This document shows, one piece after another, positions 33,471 to 44,952 of a stretch of DNA of 64,000 nt (position 1 is its first letter; each line of letters opens with the position of its first letter). Position numbers and translations under genes: made by a program. The DNA comes from Fagopyrum homotropicum (taxonomy: Eukaryota; Streptophyta; Magnoliopsida; Caryophyllales; Polygonaceae), in contig BSWB01000001.1 in assembly GCA_033239125.1 (NCBI GenBank), positions 159,673,481 through 159,737,480 of the forward strand, read 5' to 3'. The notes under the pieces were generated by a model. It was not told the origin of the DNA. It did no database searches and was given only the letters and a program-made list of their open reading frames with translations.

Positions 33471-35204
33471 GTGTGAGCAAAAACACTCTCTACTGTGCAT
33501 CAACAAAGAGGCAACCCCTCTTCTCAACTAGAGGCAACCCCTCTTCTCAAACCCATCTTCGTTGGTTACAAGTCAGAGCCGAAGTCTCTATCAACTCCGG
33601 TGAAAGTCACCTTCACTGGTGTAAGCCACCAACTTTTTTCAACAAAATATGGTCTTCTCCCAACTATATCCAAATTCAGGTTCTTCTTCTCTGTGTTGAA
33701 GTGACTCCTCTGGGCCTCTCGGTGTACTAGTTAAACAAACAATCAATGAATGTATGAAATTTTTAAAGAGATTTAGACGCTAAACGTAGCTGACAAACGG
33801 GTTCAACAATCAACATATACCACAGGCTACCTTGTGATCACAAAATATACCAAAGGCCACCTTGGTAAATTGCAAGTCTCAGAACTGTTTCTAAGTTTAC
33901 TGATACCTGATTTCGAGCCATTTTGCCTTTTTTTGAAGCTGTGTTTGATGGGTTTGGAGCAAGTTTTGGCTTGAAAGGAGAATTAACTAAAGGTTCTTCA
34001 GAATTGACACCAATTCGGTGGGGAAAAGGAGTTCATTTGACATTGTAATTCAAAGCCGACGTCCGACGAGAAAACCCCCTCTTCTTCTCACGTTTTCTTA
34101 TTCGACTCTATTGATCTGCTCGTTCAGCTTCACATCTGTCTTCAATTTGGCCGTTCTCTTGGTCTCTTGACGAAATCCTTGTTCTCTCCTATGGCTTTTG
34201 GCGCATTCCTCTTGAAGGTTCAACCATAGAGACAACTGTGGAGGTTCTCAACGTTCTCCCGGTGGCGGCCTCCTTGCCCTTGGTGGCTTGGTTTTTCTTT
34301 GCTTCATCATTTCCAGCGGCGAGTTTCTAGGGTTAGCCTTCAACCTGCACCTTCCTTATTCATTGTTTATGAATTGGGCCTAATGGCCCAATTTGCAAAT
34401 CAATGTTACGTTAAATTTGTTTTTGAAAAAAAAGGCTATATCTGTTTCACAATATTGTGATACCGACTCTAATATCACAACCTAACGACACTGTTTTCGT
34501 CCTAACAACTCCAAAACCACCCAACAATGTTAACAAAATACAAATACGGGAAGATTAGCTCGAGTCTATAAAATCCCTACACCAAAAACAACAATTATCC
34601 ATGATCATTCTCGTGCTATTGATATCAATCTTGTGGCCCAGCAGCTCCGATATCCGCCTAACGCCCCAATAATACCGAAATTGATAAGATTTTTTCAAAC
34701 CACCAAAGATTCAGCGTTGTTAACCAATTATTTTTTTCGAACAATTTTCCTTGTAGATCGCTACTCTTTTAATCATCAAAGTTATACACATTTTTATATC
34801 ACAATACGAGTGTGCTGCAACTTCGCCTTCTTTGTTTTGATGTTGTCTTTTGTGGTGGTTCGAGTGTTTGCCAAGAAGGGGGCGTGGATGTGTGATCGAC
34901 TCCTGACGGCTCTGTTGCAGTCCAAATCTGAGGTGTTCACAGTTGTTCCCCAGATTTTCTGCCTGTGTACTTCCTTCGAAGATGAATGTTCATGCTTGTC
35001 GCTTCCTGCTGACCGGATCATTCTGCTTTCCCCTGTTGACGTCTTTGCTTTCGGGTTTTCATGATGTATTTTTGTGTTTTCTTTTTCTCATTTGTTGTGG
35101 TCTTTCATGACGGGTTAGTCCGTCTGCCGATTCTTTTTGGTTTTTCGATCCAATAGTCGGCGCGCCATCTATGGGATCGAACCGCTTTCCTTTATAAAAA
35201 AAAT
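33471..35204. other. Intergenic DNA with a possible LINE tail
   Basis: 1.7 kb. Contains a 20-bp tandem duplication (GAGGCAACCCCTCTTCTCAA, near 33510-33550). The 34040-34330 part is C/T-rich like a 5' leader. The 34800-35203 part is GC-richer and ends in an A tract (35197-35203) after GGGATCGAACCGC, which resembles a LINE or SINE 3' end; no RT or RNase H motif was found. The ORF at 34633-35064 has no recognisable motif and I do not call it. Confidence 0.45.
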
Positions 35205-35550
35205 GATATAGGAAGGATCCTAGGGTCAAAAGTGAGAATGACTCATAACCTTGTAACAAAATAATCAAAGGTTGTGATTTGTCCAAATTAATTAACACTT
35301 GTCATATATAATTAAACAAAAGTTTAGGTAAGCAATTAAATATATAAATTAGTATTTGAACAATTAATTATATAGTTGAACAATTGATATTATTTTTGAA
35401 TACTTTCGAGTATAGTCAAACAATTAACATATTTGAACAATTAAGAATGTAGTTGATTAACTTTATCAAAGAAATACATAATTATATTTGGTTAGGGGTA
35501 CTTCTATTTTGGACTCTTTTTAATTTTCATTTGAACTTAACACTCTATAT
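35205..35550. repeat. TA-flanked MITE-like repeat, copy 1
   Basis: About 345 bp, homologous over its length to 36283-36600. Left end ATATAGG...GGTCAAAAGTGAGAATGACTC; the right end contains CATTTGAACTTAACACTC, partly complementary to the left. Rich in GAACAATTGA words. Bounded by short TA runs, like the other inverted-repeat elements here. No coding capacity. Confidence 0.55.
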
Positions 35551-35735
35551 AGAACACATTAGAAGCGTAGATGTAATCATGTAAAGATATGAAATACACA
35601 CAATGACGTAGAGTCGTAGACCGATTGAAATGAGGATTTACACAAAATGCATTTGGAAGAAGAATATGGATATAACAGTGATAATTGAGAAATCGAGTTG
35701 AAATGAATGATCAAGTGTTAGGCATTTCCGACTTG
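35551..35735 (-). pseudogene. Remnant of a cystatin 3' flank
   Basis: This stretch matches 44785-44957, the DNA just downstream of the cystatin pseudogene exon 2, over about 180 bp (shared words CACAATGACGTAGAGTCG, CACAAAATGCATTTGGAA, TAATTGAGAAATCGAG, GATCAAGTGT). The match ends at GGCATT, exactly where the exon 2 stop codon region lies at 44953; after it the two sequences are unrelated. So one further cystatin copy once stood here and its coding part has been lost. Confidence 0.72.
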
Positions 35736-36282
35736 TTGCAAAGTTCAACCTATAATGAAATATAGTTTTGTTGGTTAGTCGCAAATACAAAATTGATACG
35801 TATATAAGTGAACTAAGTTTTCATAAACATTGGTTCCGAGTGTTCACATGAGCCTTAAACCATCTCGATAACTCATTGAAATGAGTTGTTGCCACCATCA
35901 TTTTTTTTCATAGTAGGGTTCAAATTTGTTATGGTGTGACAGCATTGGGGTGGAACAATACCCATCGATAGATTTGAGTCCGAGTAACTTACGACCTCGT
36001 AATGAAGCTTTTTTCTTTCTTGTCATCATCATATTTCCTTCTTGGAGGTCTGTTTGACTTTCTCTTCACATCTTTAATATATTGAGTGCAAAATTTTGTA
36101 CATTCTTTCATCAAATATCTTTTTGCTAATGATATTTTTGAACATGCATATTATCTTACATAATTATTCAAAGTAAGCAATGACCTGTCTATGGGGTACA
36201 TCCGACGAAATTGAACATCCCCACCGGTTAGAGTTTCTTCAGATAGATGGACAAATGCTCCATAATATCAAACAATAGAATA
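35736..36282. other. Unassigned intergenic DNA
   Basis: About 550 bp of AT-rich sequence replacing the lost cystatin exon. No ORF or repeat recognised. Confidence 0.4.
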
Positions 36283-36592
36283 TATAGGAAAATGTCTTAC
36301 GGTCAAAAGTGAGAATAACTCACAATCCTTGTCCCAAAATGATTAAGCGTTGTGATTCATCCAAATTAACTAACACTTGTCATATATTCGAACAATTTTT
36401 ATTATAATTGAACAATTGATCGGATAATTGAACAATTTTAAGGTATAGTCAAACAAGTGACATATTTAAACAACTAAAAAAATAGTTGATCAATTTTTAA
36501 GTAAACAATTACATAATTTATATTTGAACAAATGTTATTTGATTCAATGGTTGAAAATAATCCATATTTTTTACCCTTTTCACTTGAACTCG

Positions 36593-36600
<8 letters not shown>
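36283..36600. repeat. TA-flanked MITE-like repeat, copy 2
   Basis: About 318 bp, second copy of the repeat at 35205-35550. Its right-hand 40 bp (TTTGAACAAATGTTATTTG and neighbours) occur a third time at 37731-37768 between the two MULE derivatives. Confidence 0.55.

Positions 36601-36665
<65 letters not shown>
36595..36665. repeat. (TA)n microsatellite
   Basis: About 70 bp of TA repeats directly left of the first MULE derivative. Confidence 0.97.
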
Positions 36666-36668
<3 letters not shown>

Positions 36669-37705
36669 TTCAACGATGAGAGATCTTGTAGATAGGAATT
36701 AGGAGGGTTGTGAGTCATTGTATCAATTTTAAATCAAGGGCTCCCACACGCTCATCATTAATGTCATTTTTGTAAATTGACTTAAAATTTCGGAAAATAC
36801 CCTTACGTTCAAAAATAGGTCATCAGTGTTCTTACTTTTATATATCATTGTTCATGTTTTTTATTCATCCGTGTTCATAGTGTTTTTATTCATCAAAGTG
36901 TCATATTCATTAATTCTTTTGTGTTCGTTTTATAATGCATAGATGTTCATTTACAATATATAACCACACAAAAAAATTCATCACAAAACGTTAAAAAATG
37001 ATCATAATATGTTACGTATTTGTAAAAGTTATAGATAAGTCATCGGTGTTCATACTTTTATGCGTCATTGTACATGTTTTTATTTATCGGTGATCATATT
37101 TTTGTATGTCATTGTTTATGTAAATATTTTAGACTATTTTTCTATTAGACATTTGGTCGAACAGTTTGCGTGCACAATAAAAAGGAGCATATAGATTGTT
37201 CAATTGGAGCTATTAGACCAACTCACCATATATGTTTACATGTTTTTCTCAATCAAACCTATCAACACACAAAAATGATTGAAACAAATTTCATTTCGAA
37301 AACAAACACCAATCATACTCTTAAGAATGGAAGCCTAAACCGTGAGAGTAGAAATTCGAAGAAATAATATTTGAATCGTCTTGTATTTTCTTTTAATTTA
37401 CCATTTTTTTTATGTAATTAATCTCTGATTTGGTTGAAAGTTGGAGCAAATATGAAGCTTACTTGCTTGTGTGTTAGCGGCGAGAGGGAGAAACGTGGGA
37501 TGAAGAAACGGCGAGAAAGATTTGAAAATTTGAATTTAATTTTTGTTTAACTTTGAATTTTCTTCTCTTTTTTTTCTAGATTTATTGTAATAATCTCAAA
37601 ATGTCATTAATGATATCTTGTGTAGGAGTCCTTGAATTAAAATTCATCTGATGGCTCACAATGCTTCTTATTCATATGTGGAAACATTCTCCTCACATGA
37701 ACCGG
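36666..37705. mobile_element. Non-autonomous MULE derivative, copy 1
   Basis: About 1 kb with long terminal inverted repeats of roughly 100 bp: left part GATAGGAATTAGGAG, TTGTGAGTCATTG, AAATCAAGG; right part the complement (GATGGCTCACAATGC, TTCTCCTCACATGAACCGG). The ends and the subterminal repeats (TTCATACTTTTATGCGTCATTG and similar) match the 4.6 kb MULE at 46085-50723 in inverse orientation, so this is a deletion product without transposase. No gene inside. Confidence 0.75.
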
Positions 37706-38449
37706 GAGTCATTGTATCAATTAACCCATTTATATTTGAACAAATGTTATTTGATTCAATGGTTGAAAAGAGCTTGTAGATAGAAATTATGAGGGTTGTG
37801 AGTCATTGTATCAATTTTAAATCAAGGGTTCTCACACGTTCATCATTAATGTCATTTTTGTAAATTGACTTAAAATTTGGGAAAATACTCTTACGTTGAA
37901 AAATAGGTCATCAATGTTCATACTTTTATATGTCATTGTTCATGTTTTTATTCATCCGCGTTCATAGTGTTTTTATTTATCAAAGTATCATGTTAATTTA
38001 TTCTTTTGTGTTCATTTTATAATGCATATATGTTCATTTACAATATATAACCACACAAAAAATCATCACAAAACGTTAAAAGATGATCACTATATGTTAC
38101 GTATTTGTAAAAGTTATAGATAAGTCATCGTTGTTCATACTTTGATGTGTCATTGTTCATGTTTTTATTCATCGGTGTACATACTTTTGTATGTCATTGT
38201 TTATGTAAATATTTTAGACTATTTTCTATAAGACATTTGGTCGAACAGTTTGCGTGCACAATAAAAATGAGCATATAGATTGTTCAATTGGAGCTATTAG
38301 ACCAACTCATCATATATGTTTACATGTTTTTCTCAATCAAATCTATCAACACACAAAAATGATTGAAACAAATTTGATTTCGAAAACAAACATTAATCAT
38401 AATGAAACATAAACCTTAAGAATGGAAGCCTAAACCGTGAGAGTAGAAA

Positions 38450-39845
38450 TTTTTTGCTTTGAAAATGTACTTATATTATAGAAAAAAGGGGGGAGCTACA
38501 ACATCTTCGTTATGAGTAAAGACAAAATCAGAGACTAAAAGAGAATTAGAAGAGAGGAGGAGAGAATTCTAAACAAGATGAATGCCGAGTCTAGAAGCAT
38601 AGGCGATGGATTCAAGAGATCTGTCTTTCCAGGTGTGGGCAAGGTGATTCTTTGTAGCATTGATGATCTGATTGGCACAGTCTATGGCGCGGGTGAAGGT
38701 GTTGTTATGGATAGGAGGTTGCAGGCTCTCCAAGTGAAGTAGACATAGGAAGTGAAGGAGCAAATCCGGACGCAGTCGACAAGATTCCTCTTTGGATTAG
38801 GGATCGAAGCAAGCCAATGCCAAGGGTTGTTGAGGTATGCAGGAGGGTAGGCAGTTCTATTCCATCTTGAGACTATATCGAGGACAAGGGAAGTATAGCT
38901 GCAACAATTTCAAAGGTGGTTGGCGTCTTTGGCGAAGGTTTGGCAGAGCTTGCAAGTCTCATTGGTGGTGATGTTCCACTGACGAAATATGTCAAGAGTG
39001 GGGAGACGTTTGAGCCAAGCAAGCCACGTGATGACACTGCATTTAGGTATGTTGATGTTGAGCCAAATAGGTTTGAAGTTGATGTTGGAGGTGGGGAGGG
39101 ATGTATTTCAAAAGATGTCATGGGTAGCTTTGGAGGAGAATTTTCTATCAGGGGAGGTAGTAGAGGTTATGCAGTTCAGATTGTGATGACTATGAGTAAG
39201 AGTGATTAGCTCGTCCCGCATCTTGATGAAGCTTCTCCATGAATAGTTGTGGTTGGTGCGTGTAAAAGAGCACCAAATGGAGTGGCCTTTGAGTATATTA
39301 TGAGATATCCAGGAGGTCCAGAGAGAGTTTGGGTTAGCAGCAATATCATAGATGAGGTGTATGAAGCAGACCTTATTACGGGTAAGGATGTCTTTGAAGC
39401 CCAGGCCACCACAATGCTTAGGCATACAGGTAGAGTTCCAAGCGACAAGGGAGCGGTGGCTAGACTCCTTTCCAGACCAAAGAAATGATTTGAGAAGCCC
39501 TTGGATCTTGTTGATGATTGTGGAGGGGATCAAGTAAATAGTGGACCAGCAGTGGTACATAGATTGGAGAATGGAGTTAGTGATCTGGATCCTGCTGGCG
39601 TAAGAAAGGAGCTTCGCACTCCAGGAATGAATTCGGTTAGTGATCCTGTGAATGAGTGGTTGGTATTCACGAATTTTGAGCTTTTTGCTACCCACAGGAA
39701 CACCAAGATAGAGGAAAGGAAGGGAGCCGATAGAGAACCCGGTATCACGAGCAAGGGAGAGAGTAGTGTGAGAAGGGACACCACCGAGGTATAAGACTGA
39801 TTTTTGGAGATTGATTTTAAGCCCGGAGTACCACCCACTCATATT
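38450..39845 (-). mobile_element. 5'-truncated LINE
   Basis: 1.4 kb minus-strand LINE fragment covering the end of RT and the zinc-binding domain, ending in a short A tract (plus-strand T run 38450-38455). It interrupts a sequence that is continuous in the sister copy near 37345-37360 (GAGAGTAGAAATTC). Target copies were not defined with confidence. Confidence 0.85.
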
Positions 39846-39848
39846 CAT
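38766..39848 (-). pseudogene. LINE reverse transcriptase C-terminus and zf-RVT
   Basis: The frame 39108-39848 reads the RT thumb of an L1-type element: GLKINLQKSVLYLGGV, FLYLGVPVGSKKLK, AKLLSYASRIQI, FLWSGK and GGLGFKDIL. A stop near 39108 and frame changes follow, then the zf-RVT part on the same strand (WNITTNETCKLC with its Cys pair, DANHL) at about 38890-38995. No RNase H was identified. Dead fragment. Confidence 0.85.
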
Positions 39849-40170
39849 TTTATAATTTTATAATATGAAGTTTGTGTTCATTTTATAATGCATATATGTT
39901 CATTTATTCTTTCGTCTTGTAATCTCTTTGCTTTTACCATTTTTTTTATGTAATTAATCTCTGATTTGGTTGAAAATCGGAGCAAATATGAAGCTTACTT
40001 GCTTGTGTGTCAGCGGCGAGAGGGAGAAACGTGGGATGAAGAAACGGCGAGAGAGATTTGAATTTGTTTTAGCTTTGAATTTTCTTCTTTTTAGATTTAT
40101 TGTAATAATCTCAAAATGTCATTAATAATATCTTGTGTGGGAGCCCTTGATTTAAAACTCATCTGATGAC

Positions 40171-41962
40171 TGATAACACGATTTATGACGTAGTTTAGGT
40201 AATCATTTAGATAGAATTCTCACTCATTCATGCATGGTTTAGCACTAGTTCACGACGTTTTGCACTCAATTCATGTATTTTGTCGAGATAGACGTCTACA
40301 CGGGCTTGTGCGTTGTTTTATAGGTATTTCGGGAGATTTAGGAGCTAAAACGATACGTTTGAGGATCGTTCATCTAGATGACACACTCTCGGATTCATTA
40401 GGACACAAGCTAAAGGCTAAGGAGGACTCATGGAGCCTTGCCAACACTTGTCATGCACCAAACCACAGCTTAATGATCCAAGGCGAAGTTTCTGCACAGA
40501 ATCACGGTTCTCTGACACTCCACGGCCGTGGAATCACCCGTGGATTTTGCCAGATTCTCGTGACAGCTGTGCCACGACTCTCATGGCCAGCTCATGCAAG
40601 TTTGTTATAAAAGTGGTCCTTCATGGGCTGTGAGAAGCATCCTGGAGCAGCTCTCCATTATCCATGACTCTCTAACCAAAAAATATTCTCTCAACAAGAA
40701 GCCTTTCTAGGAAGGAAAGTGTCAAAGAGGAAGAGGAAGAGCTCCATTGAAGAGGAGAAGAAGAACACACACCATAGTTTTTGTATTCCGGATTCTATTT
40801 CTAAGAGTTGTATGAATCATTGAACCTTCTTTTGGAAGGATTGTGAGTTATTCTAATTCCATTTTCAGCTTGGTTTTGCTTTAGTTCACTTGTTCATCTC
40901 TTTTCCTTCATTATCTTGCAAATGGATGTCATGATTTTATATTTGCTTGTTTCGATTTCTATCATGAACGTTGTAGGCTAAATTGATGTGGTTCTAGGGT
41001 AAGGAAAGGATGGTTATGGCTAGGGCTATGATAGGACGGACTTAGATTTACCTTTGGATGACTTGTGTGTATGAACGTAGCTGCTGTTAGAAATCACGGG
41101 TAGTTCTTGTCTAACCACGGCCGTGGTTTAGGTAGAACAAACCGTGATTTTCCCTGTCTCGATGGATCTTGTCTTAGGTCTATAGAATGTTGAAATCCTA
41201 AGTGTTTGTTGAGTTTAATCTACCCTAGGGTGACCTAGTGTTAGTAACTAAGTGTAGGGAGAGACTCACCCGGTAATCCTTACTCTTAGAATCTAAAGAT
41301 AACAACTCTTAGGTAGTGGTGAGCCTAATAAGCCGCCATTGGATTAGGTGTGCTAGGATAGTTGTTTAGAACTTTCCTTTCCAAGACTTACCCGGTAAGG
41401 ACAGGTTAGACCCCTAATTAACAATCCGGTTTGTGTAGAATTCCTATCCTTAGGTTCTTAGAGACTTACCCGGTAATGAGACCTTAGGAGTGGACTAGTT
41501 GGACCATGAGACCTACCCGGTAATTGATCCCAATCTAGAAACGCTTAATCCCAACATATCATAGTTAATCCAAGAAATGAATAGATAACTTGAGTCCTAT
41601 GCCATAACCGGAACTTCCAACCCCTAGAATCCGTCTTTTCTTTCTTTGATCACTATCTTGTTTAGCTTGTTTATTTGTGTTGATTCTTAGTTTAGTTGAT
41701 TGTTTACTTTGCAATGAATTGTGATCTTTGATCGATCACCAAAAACCAACCAAAAACATTTGAGATTTTCATTTCTTTATTTCTTCTTTTCTTTCAACCT
41801 AGATCTTTTCTAAACTCAATCACAAATCGAATCAATTTCACCTTAGTCTTTGTGTTCGACCTCGAAATACTATCCCTTCTACAAACGTCCCGTACACTGC
41901 GGGTTTCGCTAGGTAGTTAGGATTTAGTTCGAGTTATAAATTTAAAACCCATTTGCGCATCA
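40171..41962 (+). repeat. Solo LTR of an Athila-type element
   Basis: 1,792 bp from TGATAACACG to TTTGCGCATCA with the same architecture as the LTR at 2621: a TGTCGAGATAGACGTCTACAC segment near the start, CCACGGCCGTGG palindromes (about 40519-40530 and 41115-41126), and a closing CCGTACACTGCGGGTTTCGC then AAATTTAAAACCCATTTG. No internal element remains. The flanks do not form a 5-bp target copy. Four copies of an ACCCGGTAA motif occur at about 41268-41276, 41389-41397, 41468-41476 and 41515-41523. Confidence 0.82.
41091..41150 (+). repeat. Nested hairpin in the solo LTR
   Basis: AAATCACGG pairs with CCGTGATTT, GTTCT with AGAAC, and CTAACCACGG with CCGTGGTTTAG around the centre of CCACGGCCGTGG (41115-41126). 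It corresponds in plan and place to the hairpin at 3756-3811 although the bases between the arms differ. Confidence 0.78.
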
Positions 41963-42145
41963 CGATCTTAGTGTAACAATCTCAAAATGTCATTAATAAT
42001 ATCTTGTGTGGGAGCCCTTGATTTAAAACTCATCTGATGACTCACAATGCTTCTTATTCATAGTTGGAAACGTTCTCCTCACAGGAACCGGGATATATGA
42101 AAGCCCATTTGGTAAATGAATGAGCAAGTTAATGACAAAAGCGGA

Positions 42146-42148
<3 letters not shown>

Positions 42149-42195
<47 letters not shown>
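42149..42195. repeat. (TA)n microsatellite
   Basis: About 47 bp of TA repeats, left boundary of the element at 42196-44710. Confidence 0.97.
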
Positions 42196-42197
<2 letters not shown>

Positions 42198-44707
42198 TAC
42201 TGACTCCCATGTAAACAACCCTTATAGTGTTCAATGAGAACGAATTATATTCGTTGGATCATTATAATGGATGGCTGAGATTAAGCAATAGTTTAATAAA
42301 TAAAAAATTATAAAAAAAAATTTTAATCCTAATTTTGAAAGTAATAGCGCGTGTCAAACAATCTCTCCATAAGTATCCTCAATTTTAAAATTTCCTTTAA
42401 ATAAAACAATCAAATCTTTTTACGGTTATTTTTGTATCCCGCTTCTTCCTCCAAAGCAGAATCCCCTGTTTTGAACTGAAGGAGACCATTGGTGCCGCTA
42501 TCTTCTTCCATTATTTGCCGCCGTCTGTGGAGCAGGAGTTTTTTTCCCCATCCATTCTACACTAGGTATTGTGTTCGCCTTTCCCCGCCGTCGCTCGAGG
42601 TAATGTCCATTGTTGATGAACAATCTGTTTCGTTTCTACAAATTAGGGTTTTTTTGCGGTTAAAAGTAACGAAATCCCTAATTTTGTTGTAGTTATCTTC
42701 ATCCTCCACTTCTTTTTCCGGTCTTCAACGCCATTGGAGTCGCCGGTGTTGTGTTCGTACTCGATTCCGCATTCGGTTCGGGGAGCGTCGGTATTCGGAG
42801 TTCTGCATCTTAATATCCTGTTCATTGTCCGTATTCGGTTCTAGAAGCGCCGGTATTCGGCGTTCTGCATCTTAATATCTTGTTCATTGTCGATTGCTAC
42901 ATAGATTAGGGCATTCTTCGACTAGCCGCAACCCATCCGTCACACGAGGTACTGTTATCGTTGTATTCCGCCTGCCTGTCCATATATGAGTGGTGTTAAT
43001 GAGTAATGATTTTTATATTCGTTAGTTCATTGTCGTTGAATGTTGCCAACCGAATGTCTATTGATTTTTGTTGATGAGCTTGAAGTATTATTGTCGAATT
43101 TGGGTTGATAAGTCATTGTTGTTGAATGTTGTTCATGCCTTGTCGAATGCGAGTTATGCTTGAGCCATTATTCACTTGCCTGTTCATATGTGATTGGTGT
43201 TAATTAATGGCTATAGGTTTTTATATTCGGTAGTCCATTGTTGATGAATGTTGCCAACTGAATGACTATTGATTTATGTTGATGAATTTGAGTTGATAGT
43301 CCAATTTTGTTGAATGTTCTCCCATGCCTTGTCGAATACGAGTTATGTTTCAGCCATTATACACTTGCCTGCTCATATATGATTGGTGTTGATGGTCATT
43401 ATTTTTTATATTTGATACGAAACTTGATAAAATTGCTAAAAGATGAATTATATTCGTTATTGTTTGATTGTTCTTCATGCCTTGTCGAATGAGACATTGA
43501 CTATGCTTATGAAATATTCTGAATAAGATGAATTATATTCGCTATTGTTTGATTGTTGTGTTCAGAAAACAAGACGGTGTCAGACAAGAAACAACGGATT
43601 AGAAGTGGGAAAAGGAAGGCCGTTTCAATTCAAGAATCTTTTCACGAGTCAGATATTTATATACTTTGCTCCATTGGTCTGAGAACACAATGATGCCAAA
43701 AATACCGTGTATGGTTGCTAGAGGAGCGTTGGAGATTAACAACACTAAGGATGATGAATAGACCATCCAAGTAGTTATCTTGATATGTTGCTTAGAACAA
43801 CTGTTTTGCTACACTTTGTCAAAACTATATTCTACCGTTTATTTCTCTATTTGGATATTTTGAACACTTATGTAGGGATTATTGTGTTTGACACTACTGT
43901 CTTTATTAATGTCAAAATACTATTTTACATTGTCAAAACTCTTTTTTTATATGTTGTTTTGAACAATTCTTTTGCTACATTGAGTAAAACACAACAGCCA
44001 TTGGAAGAAGATCTTTATCTTGTATGCTAACACCGTTTACCATGCATAATATGATGGATTAGTAAGTGTACTAATCACCGAATATGAACGATATAATTTC
44101 AGAATATACATGATATAGTTAATGGATGTTTCATGTATTAGATGTTGTATGTTAAGGAGCACAACCTTTTCACTTTTTACCGTATATGATGCTATATTTT
44201 ATAGAATATACAAGGTATATTTACCGGATATATAGAATATATTAGTGTGTTGTATGTTAATGAGCGTTGTACACTTGGGTAATTAAGTTTACGCTTATTT
44301 GATGTTTCAACGCTATAAAATGTAATCGTATTTCAAACAATATATCCCGAAATAATTTTTTATATTAACGTATATAGTTGAAGAAAATTGTACATTACTA
44401 GAACTAATATTTCTAATAATATTTTTATATTATCATTATCTTGATATTCTTTACTACCCTTATTAATTAATTGGAAGATTCTGTAAATTGTAACTGCCTA
44501 AAATAGTGGAAGAAGATTTCATTTATAATTATTAAAAAATATCGAAATTGCCTTAAGTTGGAGAGTGTATTACACATTCCAATCAAGAGAGTGGTTTGTA
44601 TTTTTTATAGAATATTTAGGTAAAATTTCAGCCTTTGGATTAATCAGATCAAGGGCTACTATTCGTTCTCATTGAACACTATAAGAGCTGTTTACATGGG
44701 AGTCAAA

Positions 44708-44710
<3 letters not shown>
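42196..44710. mobile_element. TA-flanked inverted-repeat element, 2.5 kb
   Basis: Terminal inverted repeats of 44 bp at 42202-42245 and 44661-44704 (GACTCCCATGTAAACA ... CAATGAGAACGAAT) with two mismatches by my count. Both sides are (TA)n tracts. No transposase is visible. The 42430-42960 part is GC-rich and leader-like, with a short duplication of TTCTGCATCTTAATAT (about 42800 and 42860); the 43020-43400 part is a two-fold repeat of about 190 bp. It may carry a captured host fragment. The short element at 45691-45938 has the same ends. Confidence 0.8.

Positions 44711-44782
<72 letters not shown>
44711..44782. repeat. (TA)n microsatellite
   Basis: 72 bp of TA repeats between the 2.5 kb element and the cystatin 3' flank. 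The equivalent place at 35545-35552 has only CTCTATATAG. Confidence 0.98.
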
Positions 44783-44787
<5 letters not shown>

Positions 44788-44952
44788 CACTAGAAGCGTA
44801 GAGGCAATCAGGTAAAGATATGAAGTACACACAATGACGTAGAGTCGACCGATCGAAATGAGGATTCACACAAAATGCATTTGGAAACAGCATATGGATA
44901 TAACAATGATAATTGAGAAATCGAGTCAAAACGGATGATCAAGTGTCAGGCA

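Larger units (their letters stand above)
37769..42092. mobile_element. Non-autonomous MULE derivative, copy 2, with two insertions
   Basis: Second copy of the 36666-37705 element, in direct orientation about 60 bp downstream, with the same terminal and internal sequence. It is interrupted by a truncated LINE (38450-39845) and by a solo LTR (40171-41962). About 80 bp of the right terminal region appears on both sides of the solo LTR (about 40092-40170 and 41966-42045), which a simple insertion would not give. The right end is at about 42092 (ACAGGAACCGGG). Confidence 0.7.

Noticed and set aside
34633..35064. 143-codon ORF as a gene
   Set aside because: No motif, no related copy and a retroelement-like tail just downstream; too weak to call.
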